Source: Nageia nagi (taxonomy: Eukaryota; Pinophyta). Taken from it: a stretch of 64,000 nt of DNA. The notes beneath the pieces were generated by a model. That model searched no databases and was not told the DNA's origin. It saw only the letters and a program-made list of their open reading frames with translations. The stretch lies in the NCBI GenBank assembly GCA_050084985.1, contig JBITNC010000001.1, positions 155,062,001-155,126,000 on the forward strand. Reading direction: 5' to 3'. The position numbers were made by a program, and so were the translations under genes. Below are positions 47,444 to 60,039 of this stretch, piece after piece (position 1 is the stretch's first letter; the number at the start of each line of letters is the position of its first letter).

Positions 47444-47985
47444 ACTCATAAAAAATCCCTAATAATGGTATAAGAAATGCTTCACTCCTACTTTCTTGAA
47501 GATCTTCCAATAGAACCTATCTATCTTTAGCTCCTTTAGGCTTCTTAGATTTGTTTGATTATCTTTCCCCATTACATACAACATATTAAAATTAATCTAA
47601 TTCATGATTATGAATATTAAGGGGTGATGAGAGTAAATTATGCCACCTTTCATATTGACATCTAATAACTTATGTTCACCCTTAGGACTCTCATGCCAAG
47701 CTATCTTATCATGAGTTAGGTTCATTAGAAGATATTGGGATGATATTTATTTAATATTACTTCATACCCCCAAATCCCTTATTATAATAGCATTTAAGTT
47801 CATCAACATCATCTATGCACTATTTATCTCTTTACCTCATTCAACATGGATTCCAAATAGCTCACTAAGTAGAGAAGGATGGTTAAGGATACCAACTCAT
47901 CATGTTTATTGGGATCCATCATAATAAATACTTGAATGTCCTCTACTAGTAGGTTTAGGTAAGATTGAAGTGTTTCCTATATCAT
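47444..47985 (-). pseudogene. unidentified long ORF, upstream half, split by element B
   Basis: Minus-strand reading: VEDIQVFIMMDPNKHDELVS, LTILLYLVSYLESMLNEVKR, then after one frameshift near 47800 LTHDKIAWHESPKGEHKLLD, VNMKGGIIYSHHPLIFIIMN, NLRSLKELKIDRFYWKIFKK and VGVKHFLYHY, ending at the element B border. The frame resumes at 41484 with EYLRESGLVVERK. The family is not recognised. Confidence 0.62.
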
Positions 47986-47999
47986 TCAACTGTGTTCCT

Positions 48000-48170
48000 T
48001 GAAGATCCTATTGAAATTCAAGTCTATTTTGTGAGATACAAAGTATTGAATGGAAATTCACTTTACAATATTGTCCAAGTGAAGAAATTTTTCTAATATA
48101 TTTACTAAGCCTTTAGCTATAGCTCAAGTTTTTAACCTTTGTAATAAGATTATTCTAGTGGAGTTATGAT
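48000..48170 (+). pseudogene. Ty1/copia RNase H C-terminus
   Basis: Plus-strand reading: DPIEIQVYFVRYKVLNGNSL, YNIVQVKKFF, then AFSYSSSF. It matches the final copia block (usual KHIEIQ.HFVRD.V..G.I.L.Y.....Q.AD..TK.L). A TAG replaces an expected residue in the ADIFTK region. Upstream copia domains are not visible; the opposite-strand ORF split by element B occupies that side. Confidence 0.78.
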
Positions 48171-48171
48171 C

Positions 48172-48771
48172 AAGGGGGAGTTGTTGAGTGTGATGAATCC
48201 TCCTCCCTAGGTGGATAATTTTTGAAATTTGTTATTTTTATGTACACATGATAGACTTAATATTGTTTTGGTATGCTTTATTGTAATATCATTTTGGATA
48301 TTTTATTTAGCTAATGAATTTTTTTTCTTGATTACAAAAATTAAATACTTTTTTAATATAGCTAAATGGATTATTTTAATATTGATATTTTTATTGATTG
48401 AATGCCAATGTATGTTATGTGAAATTGAATTATAAATTTCCAATAATTTTATGATAATGTAGAATTTATCAAATTTTATTCAATTATTTTAGCACTAATT
48501 TCTCTACTCTTTAACTAGATAATTATTTCTTGCTTACTCTTAATTTACAGGCTCACTTGGAAACTTTGGTTGTTGCAATTTATATTAGGCTATCTATCTT
48601 TTAAAGAGCTCTCTTCTATAAGATGATGTGAATATTACTCTCAATTAAAAGTAGTGAATATAGTTTTTATTCCTTTATCATTCTCATCCCCAATTGTATG
48701 TCAAAGGGGAGAATTATGATTGAACATATTTGTAATTATAATCCATATCCCTTAGTAAACATTAAGGGGAG
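48172..48771 (+). other. copia 3' non-coding region with two polypurine-like tracts
   Basis: Tract 1, caagggggag (48171-48180), is followed by ttgttgagtgtgatg. Tract 2, aaggggag (48764-48771), is followed by TGTTAAAA. The second lies exactly at an LTR-like start, so I take it as the true polypurine tract. The hydrophobic frame 48229-48435 between them has no recognisable product. Confidence 0.55.
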
Positions 48772-49289
48772 TGTTAAAAATTATAATTTTCACTTGAGAA
48801 TATTTAATTTCTTATTAATTTAAAAATAATAACAAATGTATCTTGTAGATACCCAATTTTAATAAGGAATAAAATCCTACTTATGTAATAATATAATCCA
48901 ATGTGTAGAAATACTGATAGGGTATTGACCAACAATTAAAGTGGGCTCTCCTATATATAAACATAGCCATTAGGATGTAGTCTTATACATAGAAATGAAT
49001 GGGGGCATAGTCCACATAGCATTGAGATAGAGGATTGATAGCTTATCTCTTATAACTCTCTTATAGTGAGCATTGTAGCTTTAGAGTCTCCATTGAGTAG
49101 AGTAATCTGAGTAAGTCTTGAGTAAGCATGTATTACCATTGAAGATAGTTACCAGTTGCAATTGTATTCATTTGTTGAGAGTAATAGATCATGTTTTTAA
49201 AGTGTACTACTCTCATATTTATATGAACCACTATATATATTTGAGTTATCATTATGGAATTATTGTGTATTACTTACTATTGTAGAACA
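48772..49289 (+). repeat. probable Ty1/copia 3' LTR
   Basis: Starts TGTTAAAAATTATAATTT right after a polypurine tract and ends near tgtagaaca (about 49289). A TATA-like ctatatataaac lies at about 48951-48962, with a short 5' untranslated-type stretch following. No second LTR copy is in the window, so the right boundary is uncertain. Confidence 0.6.
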
Positions 49290-50975
49290 GTTTCTATTTG
49301 CAAAATATTTATTCTAGGTATTTAGTGATTGCAATAATAATAATAATCTTAATTACTTGTTTTTAAAGATCCATCAATCTAGCATTTATGAAATACTCTA
49401 TGTAGCACCCCTTAAATCATAGAAAATTATTAGTTTAAAATTTATTACTAAGAGAAATTGGTATAAAAAACTATGTTCTTAATAAAATACTCTATGTATA
49501 ACCCCCTAAAACAAAAATTCACATAATAAGAAAGGAGTGAGAAGTATACATTCACTTTAAGAATATAATCCATACCAAATTTAAGTATATTTATGTTGTA
49601 GGTAAGCCACCACCATATCTGTGACATCATTTTTAGTATTCATACCAAAAGTTATGTAGGTAAACATAGTTTTTCATGTGTTTTCCAACTATAAAACACA
49701 ATTTTGTACATTTTTCATCTTTTCATGGTATTTACAACTACATTAAAAGCTTATAAATAACATGAAAACAATTCACCATTTCAAGGATGAGTAGTGTTCT
49801 TGTATTAATTATTGATGATTGACTAAAGTATATTTGCAATATAAATCAATTGAATTATTTTCATGAAACTAATTCAACATTTTTTGGAATTCTTTGATTA
49901 AAATGATCCTATAGTTGTATTATGGGTTGGCAAGCATACAAGCATAATCTCTTTGTGATTTTATCCCAACCTATTTTTATTGATATAAATGTTCATTATA
50001 AATATGCTAACCTTACAAGAAAGAAAATACTTATGCACTTGAAATTCATAATAATAAAGAGTTAATATAATATCAAATGTTTATGTTATTTTAGTAGGTG
50101 ATTCTTAATCAAAAATGTATCAAAAATGATGAATGATAGAGACAATTAAAAACTAAATGAATCTAATTAGATTATGGTTAATAAATAGGTTCATACTTTT
50201 TTTGTACTTGTAGGATATATTACTTATCAACTTTATACCTTCAAAATTAAAATTAATTATCCTTCAAAAAAATTTGGTATAATATGCACTACATGCTAAT
50301 CCTCATTAAGCTCTTGAGACCTCAAGATCCAAAAGAAATTGATCCTTCTCAAATAGAATATCTATGGGTCTCCTATCTAATCACTTAAGAGTTTAAAACT
50401 AAAAATGATTATACCAATGAAGATTAAACCTCTATGTTCCAACTCAAATCTACTAACTTGAAGCTAGTAACATTATCTATTGATGGTTTTTAAAATTGCT
50501 TCCTTGAAATAGGTAATTTTTTTTTATCTGATGAAGAACTTGGAAACCAAACCTAATAATATAAACCTTATTATAAAATTTAAATCACTAAAATATAAAT
50601 TTTTTTTTATATAGATTTCACTTTATCATAAATATAAAATCATAAAGTATGAAACAAAAACATCATAAAAGTGACTTATATTACTATTATGTTTCTTACC
50701 AACTTTATATTTAGTTGCTTCTCTTATCCTTATTTGAAACCTATAAAAACAAAACATGGAATAATTTCAAATACCAAATAATTACTTAAGAGTTTTCCTT
50801 GGCTTTACCCCCCATATCCTTTAAGAAAGTAAACTTTCTTTCAAGGATATCAATATCTTAAGCACTTATTCAAGAGTTTTTAACAAAATTGATATGCCTT
50901 GGAGGAATGAATAAAGTTTCAATATCAATGTTAATATATGATCTAAAATAAATAAATAAATAATTATATAATACC
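49290..50975. other. AT-rich spacer, no gene recognised
   Basis: A short duplicate, aaatactctatgta..ccccttaaa type, occurs at about 49390 and 49485. Around 50300-50480 a plus-strand stretch reads DPKEIDPSQIEYLWVSYLI, then KSTNLKLVTLSIDGF. It looks coding but matches nothing I can name. Confidence 0.4.
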
Positions 50976-50983
50976 CTTGATCT

Positions 50984-51150
50984 TGGACTGTAATGATGAT
51001 AATATATGAACAAAATGGGTATGGTTTAGAGGCCCTCAAGTATTTTTTAAAAATGCAATGGTCTAGTTCCTATTTATATTTAATAATATTTTTAAGTATT
51101 TTATTCCGATATGTGTAACCCTTTTAGCTTTAAAATGGGGCATGGATAAT
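50984..51150 (+). pseudogene. PPR L-motif fragment 1
   Basis: WTVMMIIYEQNGYGLEALKY then FLKMQW, followed after a frameshift by VTLLALKWGMD (usual ACANLAALKQGME.H). Clear PLS PPR order. Confidence 0.83.
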
Positions 51151-51324
51151 TAGGATTATTATAATATTATAACAATAATGTAATACTATACATGTATGGT
51201 TGGCCTTATTGACCATATTGTGTGTCTAAATGAAGTTAAAAAATTATAAATAACATGCCAATAAGACCTTATATTTTAGTGTGGAATTTCTAGGAAAATG
51301 AAATAAAGAGACACAATATTATGT

Positions 51325-51480
51325 AATACAATGATTATATAATATACATAGAATGGGCATGGTTTAAAGAATATAAAGTATTTTAAGAAAATGTACTTTA
51401 CTAGTTTCAAATTAGATTCAATAATCATTGCAAGTGTCCTACTATATATGTAACTTTTGTAGCTTTAAATTGGGGTATGG
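51325..51480 (+). pseudogene. PPR L-motif fragment 2
   Basis: NTMII...NGHGLKNIKYFKKM, then FTSFKLDSIIIASVLL and GVWIF. It is a diverged copy of fragment 1, with stops and one frameshift near the end. Confidence 0.8.
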
Positions 51481-51499
51481 ATATTTATAGAAAAATAAT

Positions 51500-51715
51500 T
51501 AAATTTGGATTTATTTTGTATGTAATTATGATAAAAAAAACCTAATATACATATACATAAAATGTGAAAGCATTAATATGGAAAGGGTTTTGTTTGACAA
51601 GATGCATTATCAATAAATAATTTCATAGAGCATAATGATTAATCCAAACAATGTTATATTTGTTAGTGTATTATACACATGTAGCCATGTGGGTTTAGTG
51701 AAAGAGAGTATCATT
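51500..51715 (+). pseudogene. PPR S-motif fused to L2-like segment
   Basis: From 51560: KCESINMERVLFDKMHYQ, two stops, then INPNNVIFVSVLYTCSHVGL and VKE. The normal PLS order has a whole repeat between these blocks, so an internal deletion has joined them. Confidence 0.83.
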
Positions 51716-53960
51716 TTAAATATATAATAATTATTATTTTATTACATCCATAATGAAATATTATACATGATTTAGTATGCAACATACAACATGAGCTAAT
51801 ATTATTGTATCACATGTAGGATGAATCATTATACATGCATTGTTAGACTTGTTAGTCATGTAACCCATATTGAGGTGAAGAACCTTTTATCTTGATTATC
51901 AAAATGCCTCAATGAAGTAATATCTCATGGATTACAATAATTACAAGATACACATAAAAGGGATTTTCTAAAATTCTTCTTTCAATTGTTAGGTTTCTAC
52001 CTCCCTTTTGATTTATTTTTACATAAGTTTTAAGTAGGTTAAATCAATGCAAAAATATAAGTCTATATATTACATAAAGTTGATGCAATAGGTCCAATAC
52101 ATTAAATTTAAGTCATCATCATGCATAATATCAATGTAGCATGTATAAAAAATCAATGCATCAATTCAAGTCTAATGAAATAAGGCTATCAATACTTCAA
52201 ATTCATGAATGTGTATTAACATATTACACCCATAATGAAACACTATACTAGTATGGTTGACCTTCTTGATCATGTTGTGTATCTAGATGAAGAAAGGGAA
52301 TTTAGAAATGGTTTTAACAAGGAATCCATCAGACTATTTTATTGTAACATATGCATAATAGAGAATTTTGAGCTAAAATATGCATAGTAGATAATTTTAA
52401 GGTAACATATGAATAGTAGAGAATTTATGGAGAAATCTATTTTCAAAGTGGTTGAAGGTGCCTTCATAATAAATTACTAAAATAAAATCTCCATGGTGAT
52501 TTCATTAAATCTAATAAATCTCATAATAGATGCTAACATTAGATACCTTGCAGTATTAGAGTACATGTATTATTCACTTTTACTTTAACTTTTAGCTTAT
52601 ATGGAGAAAATAATATAAGCTTTTTGGACTTTTCACTATTTAATTATGATTTAAGAGTTTCTAAAATAATATTTTTATCCTACATCTAAGAAAACTATAA
52701 ATATGGTCTATGCATTGTCTCTCAATACTAAAGTGTTCATGGCTATCATTCTACAAAAAATTCATACAGTGTTTTTGGACTAGGTATGGTATTTATATTT
52801 CCTATGGTCCTTTATTTCTTATTCTTACTAAATGTAGTATATTTATATTTATATAGCCTTTAAGCACTTGGTTTATATAGAATCCTATCTTCAAAATGTT
52901 AGAGAGCACCAAAAAGACAAAGAGAGAAGTATTTAAGTTACAAGCATAAAAATATAAATATGATTCTTGGTTGTTATCATAATTGCATTGGTACATTATT
53001 GAGAAAGCTATAAATATTATCTATACATTGCATTCCATATATGAAATGTTCATGGTTGATATTATACAAAACTTTTATACAAGTATTTTTGGAAAAAGTG
53101 AGATGGCATATCACATGGCTCTAGATGTTGAAAATAAGGAAAATGAGGTATCTCTTTAGAATATTTAAATGTCTCCCATTTTGTTTTTATAAGTTTAAAA
53201 TAAAGATATATAAAAAATTTATATATCCATGTTACATCAAACCAATGCATATCCTTGTTGCATATAAACTATTCATATCTATGTTACATCAAAATTATTC
53301 ATATCCAAGTATTTCACATATCAAAAAGATGTTATGTATCAAAATATGTTACAACATAGATATGCTATGCAGGTATATTTTAATTATATTTAGTGTTAAC
53401 ATAAAAACATAAAAGTATAAATTATCAATCTTATAATTCTAGTTCAAAAATACAAGAGAAATTTATAAAACGTAAATGTTGTAGCATTTAAAAACCTCCT
53501 TAATTGGAATCACTTAAAGCATAAAAGATTATAGTATGGAGGGATATGAGTTTTTGGATCTTCCTAAAATGAGGATGGTAATACTAAAAAATGAGGTCTC
53601 ATCATTGTGTCCATTTCATTGTTCCTTCTACATGAGATTATTTCCTTTACATGGGTGATCAATATAGGGACATTTGAGTAACCTTTAAATTATTTAATAT
53701 TAATATTGATCACCTTGCCTTCAACCATTATGTTACTGATCACTAGTGGTGTTATTGGTCTCTCTTGAGTTTTTTTGGAGACCTCTACAATTAAAAAATA
53801 ATTCTTCTTTGTTGTTAATTAGTGCTTATATGAATTTATTAGCCTACAATAAGCAAGATGCATTTTAATAATATAATCATATAAATAAAACAAATTTAAT
53901 ATCAATAGATGATATATTTCTTCTATAATAAATGTTAATACAAAATATATATATTTTTGT
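51716..53960. other. AT-rich spacer with short repeats
   Basis: A 29-bp direct repeat in three units lies at 52345-52432 (atatgcatagtaga.aatttt type). At 53225-53340 the words catatccatgttacatcaaa recur at short intervals. A PPR-like scrap, near 51940-51990, repeats the sequence found at 53975. No gene is legible. The frame 53125-53412 is repeat-derived and low-complexity. Confidence 0.5.
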
Positions 53961-53969
53961 AACAAAAAG

Positions 53970-54160
53970 ATATAATCTAATGGACTATAATGATCATAAG
54001 ATATCCATAAAATAGGTATGGTGCAAAGACCTTAAGTATTTTCATAAAATTTAATTGATTAGTTTCAAACTAGATTCAATAACCTTTGCAAGTAATCTTC
54101 TTGTATGTTCAACTCTTGGAGCTTTAAAATGAGGTATCGATATTCATGGATAAATAACTA
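53970..54160 (+). pseudogene. PPR L-motif fragment 3
   Basis: KTLKYFHKI, stop, LISFKLDSITFASNLLVCST, LGALK, stop, GIDIHG. It matches the L-motif DSITFAS.LPACA.L.AL..G..IH segment more clearly than fragments 1 and 2. Confidence 0.82.
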
Positions 54161-54554
54161 GATATGATAATAGACTAATAAAAATGTATTCAAAATTGTA
54201 GGGCATTCAAGGAATGGTTGTATAAGAAACTTTTGTATGAGATACCAGTCATTTTCACCACATCAAGGATAGTCAATCTTCTTGTGGTAATTACAAGTAA
54301 TCGACTAAAGGATATTTTTATAGAAATAAAATGAAACTTTTCCTAGCAAATGATTTATTTTAGAAAATTCTTTTGATTAATGTATTTCAAGTAGCTATTG
54401 ATACAAGCATAATCTATTTGAGAATTCATTCCAACTTATTGTTAGATTGTAAAATCCTTCAAATGTTAAGGGTTACCTTTACCAATACATCATCCAAATA
54501 TTTGATAATTCCTTTCAAATTTAAATAAAAAATATTAATAATAATATTATTATA

Positions 54555-54745
54555 AATGAAATTTCATAGAAGGCAATGATTGGAGGATATGCAAGGAATA
54601 GTTGAAGAAAGTAAATCATCAAACTATTTGAACAAAAGGAATATTTAGGCATTTATCTAGATGATTTTACATTTGATAGTGTATTATCTCCATCTAGCCA
54701 TGTAAGTATAGTAAAAGAGGGCTATCAATACTTCATGAATAATTA
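54555..54745 (+). pseudogene. PPR fragment (S/P to L2)
   Basis: AMIGGYARNS, stop, RK, stop, IIKLFEQKEYLGIYLDDFTF, then DSVLSPSSHVSIVKEGYQYF. It matches MI.GYA.NG...EA..LFEQM...G...D..TF.SVL.ACSH.G.V.EG..YF. Confidence 0.82.
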
Positions 54746-54949
54746 TTATTGTATTGGGTAAAGTTTACTAGAAATTCAATTTCAAATTCATTCTTAAATA
54801 GAAAACACTATTGTTTAGAATAAATGATGAGATGGTTACCATTATGAAGGATGTTGTAGGCACCTGCATTTCCTAGCCTAAAAATAAAACATGATGCTAT
54901 AGCATGGACATGTTTTCTTGTAACCTATAGAATTCACTATAAATTAGGG

Positions 54950-55250
54950 CATCAATCAAAATGATGTTACATTTATTAGTGTATTATATACATGTAACCA
55001 TATAGGTTTAATGAAAGAGGGTTATCATTACATGTATGTAATTATGATGATAACCTTGATAGATATGTATGCAAAATGTGAGCGCATTAAGATGATAAGG
55101 GTTTTATTTGACAAGTGTTATAGAAAAGTAATTTCATGGAATGCAATAATTATAGGATATGAAAGGAATGGTATAAGTAAGGAAGACATTAAGCTATTTG
55201 AATAAATGAAATATATAGGCATTAATATAAATAATTTTATATTTATTCAT
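54950..55250 (+). pseudogene. PPR fragment, longest open piece on plus strand
   Basis: NDVTFISVLYTCNHIGLMKE, GYHYMYVIMMITLIDMYAKC, ERIKMIRVLFDKCYRKVISW, NAIIIGYERNGISKEDIKLF (open frame 55011-55205). The L2-like GLMKEGYHY runs straight into TLIDMYAKC, the same unusual junction as at 51.5 and 55.7 kb. Confidence 0.87.
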
Positions 55251-55684
55251 TATTGATTATTATTGTATTCAACCCATAATGCATAATACATGATTGATTA
55301 TTATTGAATTCCACCCATAATGAATGAAAAATACATGCTTCTTAATTATGATAGGAATCTAGATGAAGTGCAAGAGTATTATAAATAATATACTAATAAA
55401 ATCTAAAGTTGTAGTGTGGAAATATTTACTTAGTACAAGCAATTTATAAGTAATGGTGATGGATTCATTCACCTTATATAAACCCTAACTCATAATATCT
55501 CACCTTCCTCATATGATTTCTTCATATATGTGTTTTGGTATGTTTATTATCAATTATGTATCTAGGTGAACCCCCAAACTTAATTACTTATGAAGATAAA
55601 TCCTTAATTGCATGAATCATTTAATCATACACATATTTTTATTGATTTTTCTATCAATTTAGATGATAAAAACACAAACTAAAT

Positions 55685-55830
55685 GTGGTTTCCTTTATCA
55701 TGCAATTATGATAATGACCTTGATATACATGTATAAAAAATATGTGACTATTAATATGGTAAGGATTTTATTTGAAAAGAGGCATTATAAACAAATAATT
55801 CCATATAAAGAAATCCATGTCTAGTGATAG
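55685..55830 (+). pseudogene. PPR S-motif fragment, third copy of the fused unit
   Basis: VIMMTLIYMYKKY..INMVRILFEKRHYK. Nearly the same order of residues as 54950-55250. It starts with the VIMMTLI entry found there, which confirms duplication of the fused unit. Confidence 0.78.
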
Positions 55831-56550
55831 AGTGATATCAATACCTTAAAATTAATAAATCATTATGACATTCATAATGAATGAAATTATATAATACGTT
55901 TATGGGTGACCTTCTTGGTTATGTTAAGAATCTAAATGAAGTAAAATAATTTATAAGTGCAAGAACATGGGTACACTTAAGGTGGACATTTCTGTTAGGT
56001 ATATATAATTTCAAGAAAAATATATATGCAAAATAAAATTTACATAAGTAAAATAAATAATCAAGAACAATCACATAAGAGATTAACATAGTATGTAATG
56101 AGGTTCACCCAATGTGGGCAATATACCTAGAGAAACAACCAATTAGATCTTTATCATAGTCCAAAAATAGAGGGATTACATTCTACAACAAATCTGATGC
56201 ACTATCTCCTCAGTATCTCATAAGCTCTCAATCAAGCTATAGTGTGCTCAAACCCTAGCAATACTCTAATAAAATTATATTTCCTTTATATAAAATCCTC
56301 TTATATAAGAGAGAATACAATTTGTGACCTAAATATCAATGGTCCAGATTCACTACTAAAAATAGCCACTCCTAAATATAGGTTTTTACAACAATAGCAT
56401 TATTTCTAAAAATGACTAAAAATAAAACTAAAAATTTCATAGGGATGAATAAGGAATCATAGGGGTGCTCCACCTACACATGGATATACACATGCACCTC
56501 TTAAGATAAGAGGCTCCACACTTCAATAATATACTTAGAAAAAAAGCAGC
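55831..56550. other. AT-rich spacer, no gene recognised
   Basis: Nothing identified. At about 56100-56200 the sequence reads caatgtgggcaatatacctag and attacattctacaac, which may be decayed retroelement, but without motifs. Confidence 0.35.
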
Positions 56551-56555
56551 CTAAA

Positions 56556-56750
56556 ATGAAATTTTGGTCTTTAAAAAGTGAAATTTATTTTTGGTTTAGG
56601 TCTTAAAACCAAAAATAAATTTTCAATTTTTAAAGATTGAAATTTTATTTTCTAATGAAATGTTGTTATTTTTTAATATTAAAATGGAATGAAATTTCAA
56701 ATGAAATTTTGTTCTTTTTTAACGTTAAAAAATAACAAAATTTTGTTATG
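56556..56750. repeat. nested inverted repeats (hairpins)
   Basis: Arms 56580-56596 and 56607-56624 (gaaatttatttttggtt/aaccaaaaataaatttc, one inserted T) enclose a 10-base loop and extend outward imperfectly to about 56556 and 56655. A second hairpin, gaaattttgttctttttt/aaaaaataacaaaattt, occupies 56703-56743. The two share the tgaaatttt word. They may be a fold-back or MITE scrap. Confidence 0.6.
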
Positions 56751-56759
56751 AGCCAAAAA

Positions 56760-58500
56760 TTCATTATTTGAATTTAGATTTAGGTTTAGCCTTGGGAAAG
56801 GTTTGCTAGGAAAAGTATTAGCCTTGGACTTGCAACTTCCTATTCATGGCAATGGGAGTGACAACTTGTGACCTTTGATGAATGTTTAATCAAGTTTTCT
56901 AAGGAATTTTTCCATGAAATTAAAATCCATTCTAGATCAAAATGTGTAGATTACAAATAATTATTTTTTTTATAATTTGATTTTATTTTATAATTTTAAA
57001 TTAATTTTCCATAACACTAATCCTTAAGCTTAAAAAATTAATTTCTATTACTTTTTTTAATAACTTTTATTTTTGGGTGAATTATAAAAAAATAATTATA
57101 TGTGCATAATCTATAGATAATTCTTTATTAAATAAAAAATAATAAAACAAAGGATAAGTTTATATCAAATCATACATGTAATATATTGGTGGTTTTTGAA
57201 AAAATAATTAAGATTAGTAACAAATTAATAAAAAAATATTCATGAAAAATTATGAAAAAATATCTTGCACAATGTTTAGTGTGTTAGATATCTTTTCCCA
57301 AAAGGATTTAAAATAATATTAAATTTTAGGTCAAAATATGCTTATCATAGAAGAACATGATATGGTCATAAAATATTACATTTTAAATAGTGTCTTTTAG
57401 AAGTTCCTATCATAAATCAATCTCTATCAACTGGGTATTGGAATAAATTATATATTTGAAAAGTAAACTTTAAGCACTTCATTTTAACCAAAGTGATATT
57501 TTTCAAGGTTCCATCTCTAAGGCATTCAATAATTGAGATCAATTATGACCAAACATAAAAGTCAAGAAAAAAACATACACTTTTTATCCATTTCATGGAT
57601 CCATCTTCTTCTAGTTATCCCAATAAAATTTGTTATTGTAGTATGGAGTTGGAGAAAAGAATTTGGTAAATGAATTGATAAATAAATTTGATAAACAACA
57701 TAACCCTTTCCAAAATTGATAAAATATAAATGCAAATTATAAATAAAGGAATTCAAAATATTTGAAATGATGATAATACCAAGGATAAAATAAAAATGTC
57801 TTACTATAAGAATATCATTAATCTAAAATGTGAACATCCTTCATATCCACACAATATTATTAATTTCAAAAAGAAAAACTTATAATTATTTAACTAAGAA
57901 CTACTTCACATGAGCTTCATACTAAAACTTGTAGATGGATAATACCAAAAAATACCTTAATATAAAAGAGTTTGTAAATTTTATAACCTAAATAACATAA
58001 AAGATGAGACTCATCTTCTCTTTTTTTTCCCAATTTGTAAAGATGTAAGAGAAACCCACAATGGCATTTGTCATTACAACTTAATCCATGAATTCTGAAA
58101 CCAAGACAATGAAAAAAAGCTTGGCAATTTTATTATACAATATAATTATACGAGAAAAATCATTTAAATGGTTAATTAATATAGTTTCTCTATTTTCTTA
58201 TTAGGATAAATTTTGATAGATCCTACAAACCTTTAGGTTGGAAGGATGTTACAAGACTTATGTTATCTTATCTAGTACCTTTTACCAATTTGTAGATAAT
58301 GGAGATGGGCAGAGAAAATAATAAGTCACCTTCCCTAGAATGATTATATAATTTCACAATAACTTGATGAAAAAGTGATTTACAATTTGTGCAAATTTTT
58401 GGGATGCCCTTGTAAAAATGAGGTTAAAAGAATTATCATAAAAGTAATTAATAGGTGAAACAATGAAAATTCAATTTGGGTGTGAATGTATTTTGTATAA
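56760..58500. other. AT-rich spacer, no gene recognised
   Basis: No motifs. The minus-strand frame at 57562-57756 shows no recognisable product. Confidence 0.35.
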
Positions 58501-58820
58501 GCCAATTCGGGTGTAAATGCAATTCATTTAAATTGTTCATAGTGTAAATGAATAAAGTTAATAAGTTTTTGGTTTAAACAAAGAAATTTTACATGTTGCT
58601 AGTGTAAATGAATAATATTTACACATTTTTTATGTAAATATAATGCATTTATCCATTTTTTACCAAATTATCAAGTTAAAAAATAGGATTTGTCTAGTCC
58701 TACCAAATTATCAAGTCGAACTAGAGGACTTGTTTAAACTAGTTTGGGTGTAGACAGACAAAATTTACATATTATTGATGTAAATGAATAAATTTTACAC
58801 ATCACTAGTGTAAACAAAGT
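58490..58820. repeat. irregular gtgtaaatgaata repeats
   Basis: The word (t)agtgtaaatgaat(a) with nearby ttttacaca(t) recurs at irregular 40-130-base intervals, about eight times. Accaaattatcaagt occurs twice (58666 and 58703). Confidence 0.6.
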
Positions 58821-59806
58821 TCATTGATTCATTTTTTGACTAAACCATAAATTAAACATGAGGTATTAATCTAATCCTATAAAATCATCAAGTTAAGCTA
58901 AAGGAATCATCAGGCCATATGGAATCATCAAGTCTAATTAGTAATTCCTCAAGTCTAGTCATTTGAACCTCATAATTCATCAACTGACATAAATGCTTGA
59001 ATTTATTAAATAAATAATTTTATAAAATTAGGGATTATTGAGTTTAATTGAGAGGATTGTTTCTTGATTTGATTAGGATTCAATTCAAAATTTTTAACCA
59101 AATGGATCATAATAAGGTATAGTAAAGAAAGTGGTCTTCATATTAGCTATTCATTATGCATAACTATAAGATTCACTGATTCTTTATTGTATTATGAAAG
59201 AATGCAAAATATGTATTATCTATTGGATGTCACTATAATGCATATATATACGAGGTACCAGTGGTTATTTAGTTAGTTATATAACTAAATTCTTTATAGT
59301 TTCAAGGATAAAGTAGGAAAATCTTATTTTGAGGTTAGTGATATTTAATTTAAATATCTTAAAATTTATTTAGATGGGTTAATTATGTTATCCTAAATAA
59401 TTAAAAATAAGTTAAAATTTGGGCTATTAAAGAGTAAGGTGAACCCTTATGAATTTGGAAAAGTTAAAGTCAAGGGGGTTTAGAATATTTTCTTATTTAT
59501 GATGGATCACTACTATTATTTTCCCAAGTGATGGAATCATTTTACTTATAGTGCTAAAGTGTAACTCACTTTCTCTCTTTCCTTACTTACATCATTTGGT
59601 TATATGGTATTTTCTTACCTATTTGGCCTATAAACCTCCAAATATACTCAACACATGTCTCTTTTTTATAGTTAATTTTTACAACAATTTTAATTATCAA
59701 TTTTACTGAATATTAGGGCAATTCAAAATTACCATTGAAAATTTCTCTTCATAACTATCTATAAGGATAATTTTTAACCACTATCTATTATCTCTTAAAA
59801 AAAATA

Positions 59807-59853
<47 letters not shown>

Positions 59854-60030
59854 ATTAAATGTAAGAGTTAGTTCTATTTTTTAAACTATAAAATATATTA
59901 AATCAATAATTTAAATTATTTATAAGAAAAAAAAATATAAACAATAATTATCAATTTAATGAAAAACATTCAACATTTCTCAACCATAAATTTATCATTG
60001 ATCATATTTTTTTAATTTAATTTAAAATTT
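58821..60030. other. AT-rich spacer with TA microsatellite
   Basis: A run of about 19 TA units lies at 59812-59851. No other structure or gene is recognised. Confidence 0.6.
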
Positions 60031-60039
60031 GTAAGATTG

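Larger units (their letters stand above)
50980..55830 (+). pseudogene. second PPR graveyard, plus strand
   Basis: At least seven PPR-derived pieces lie on the plus strand in AT-rich noise. Three L-type pieces share the phrase YGLEALKYF..M ... SITFAS.L (50984, 51325, 53970). Three S-type pieces share LIDMYAKCE.I.M.RVLFDK (51560, 55050, 55695). One further piece is SWNAMI-like (54561). They look like copies of one ancestral PLS PPR gene. None is intact. Confidence 0.86.

Noticed and set aside
47444-47480. A second primer-site-like ccctaataatggtataag just after the element B 3' LTR
   Set aside because: It resembles the 5' LTR-primer junction (about 16 of 19 bases), but the sequence reads as part of the minus-strand ORF and similarity stops immediately, so it is probably chance.
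48172-48200. caagggggag followed by ttgttgagtgtg as the copia LTR start
   Set aside because: Possible, but the tract at 48764-48771 is followed by a better LTR-like segment with TATA box and TGTT...AACA ends.
53125-53412. 95-codon plus-strand frame rich in Lys, Ile, Tyr and Phe
   Set aside because: Composition reflects AT-rich short repeats; there is no family resemblance and an antisense frame covers the same bases.
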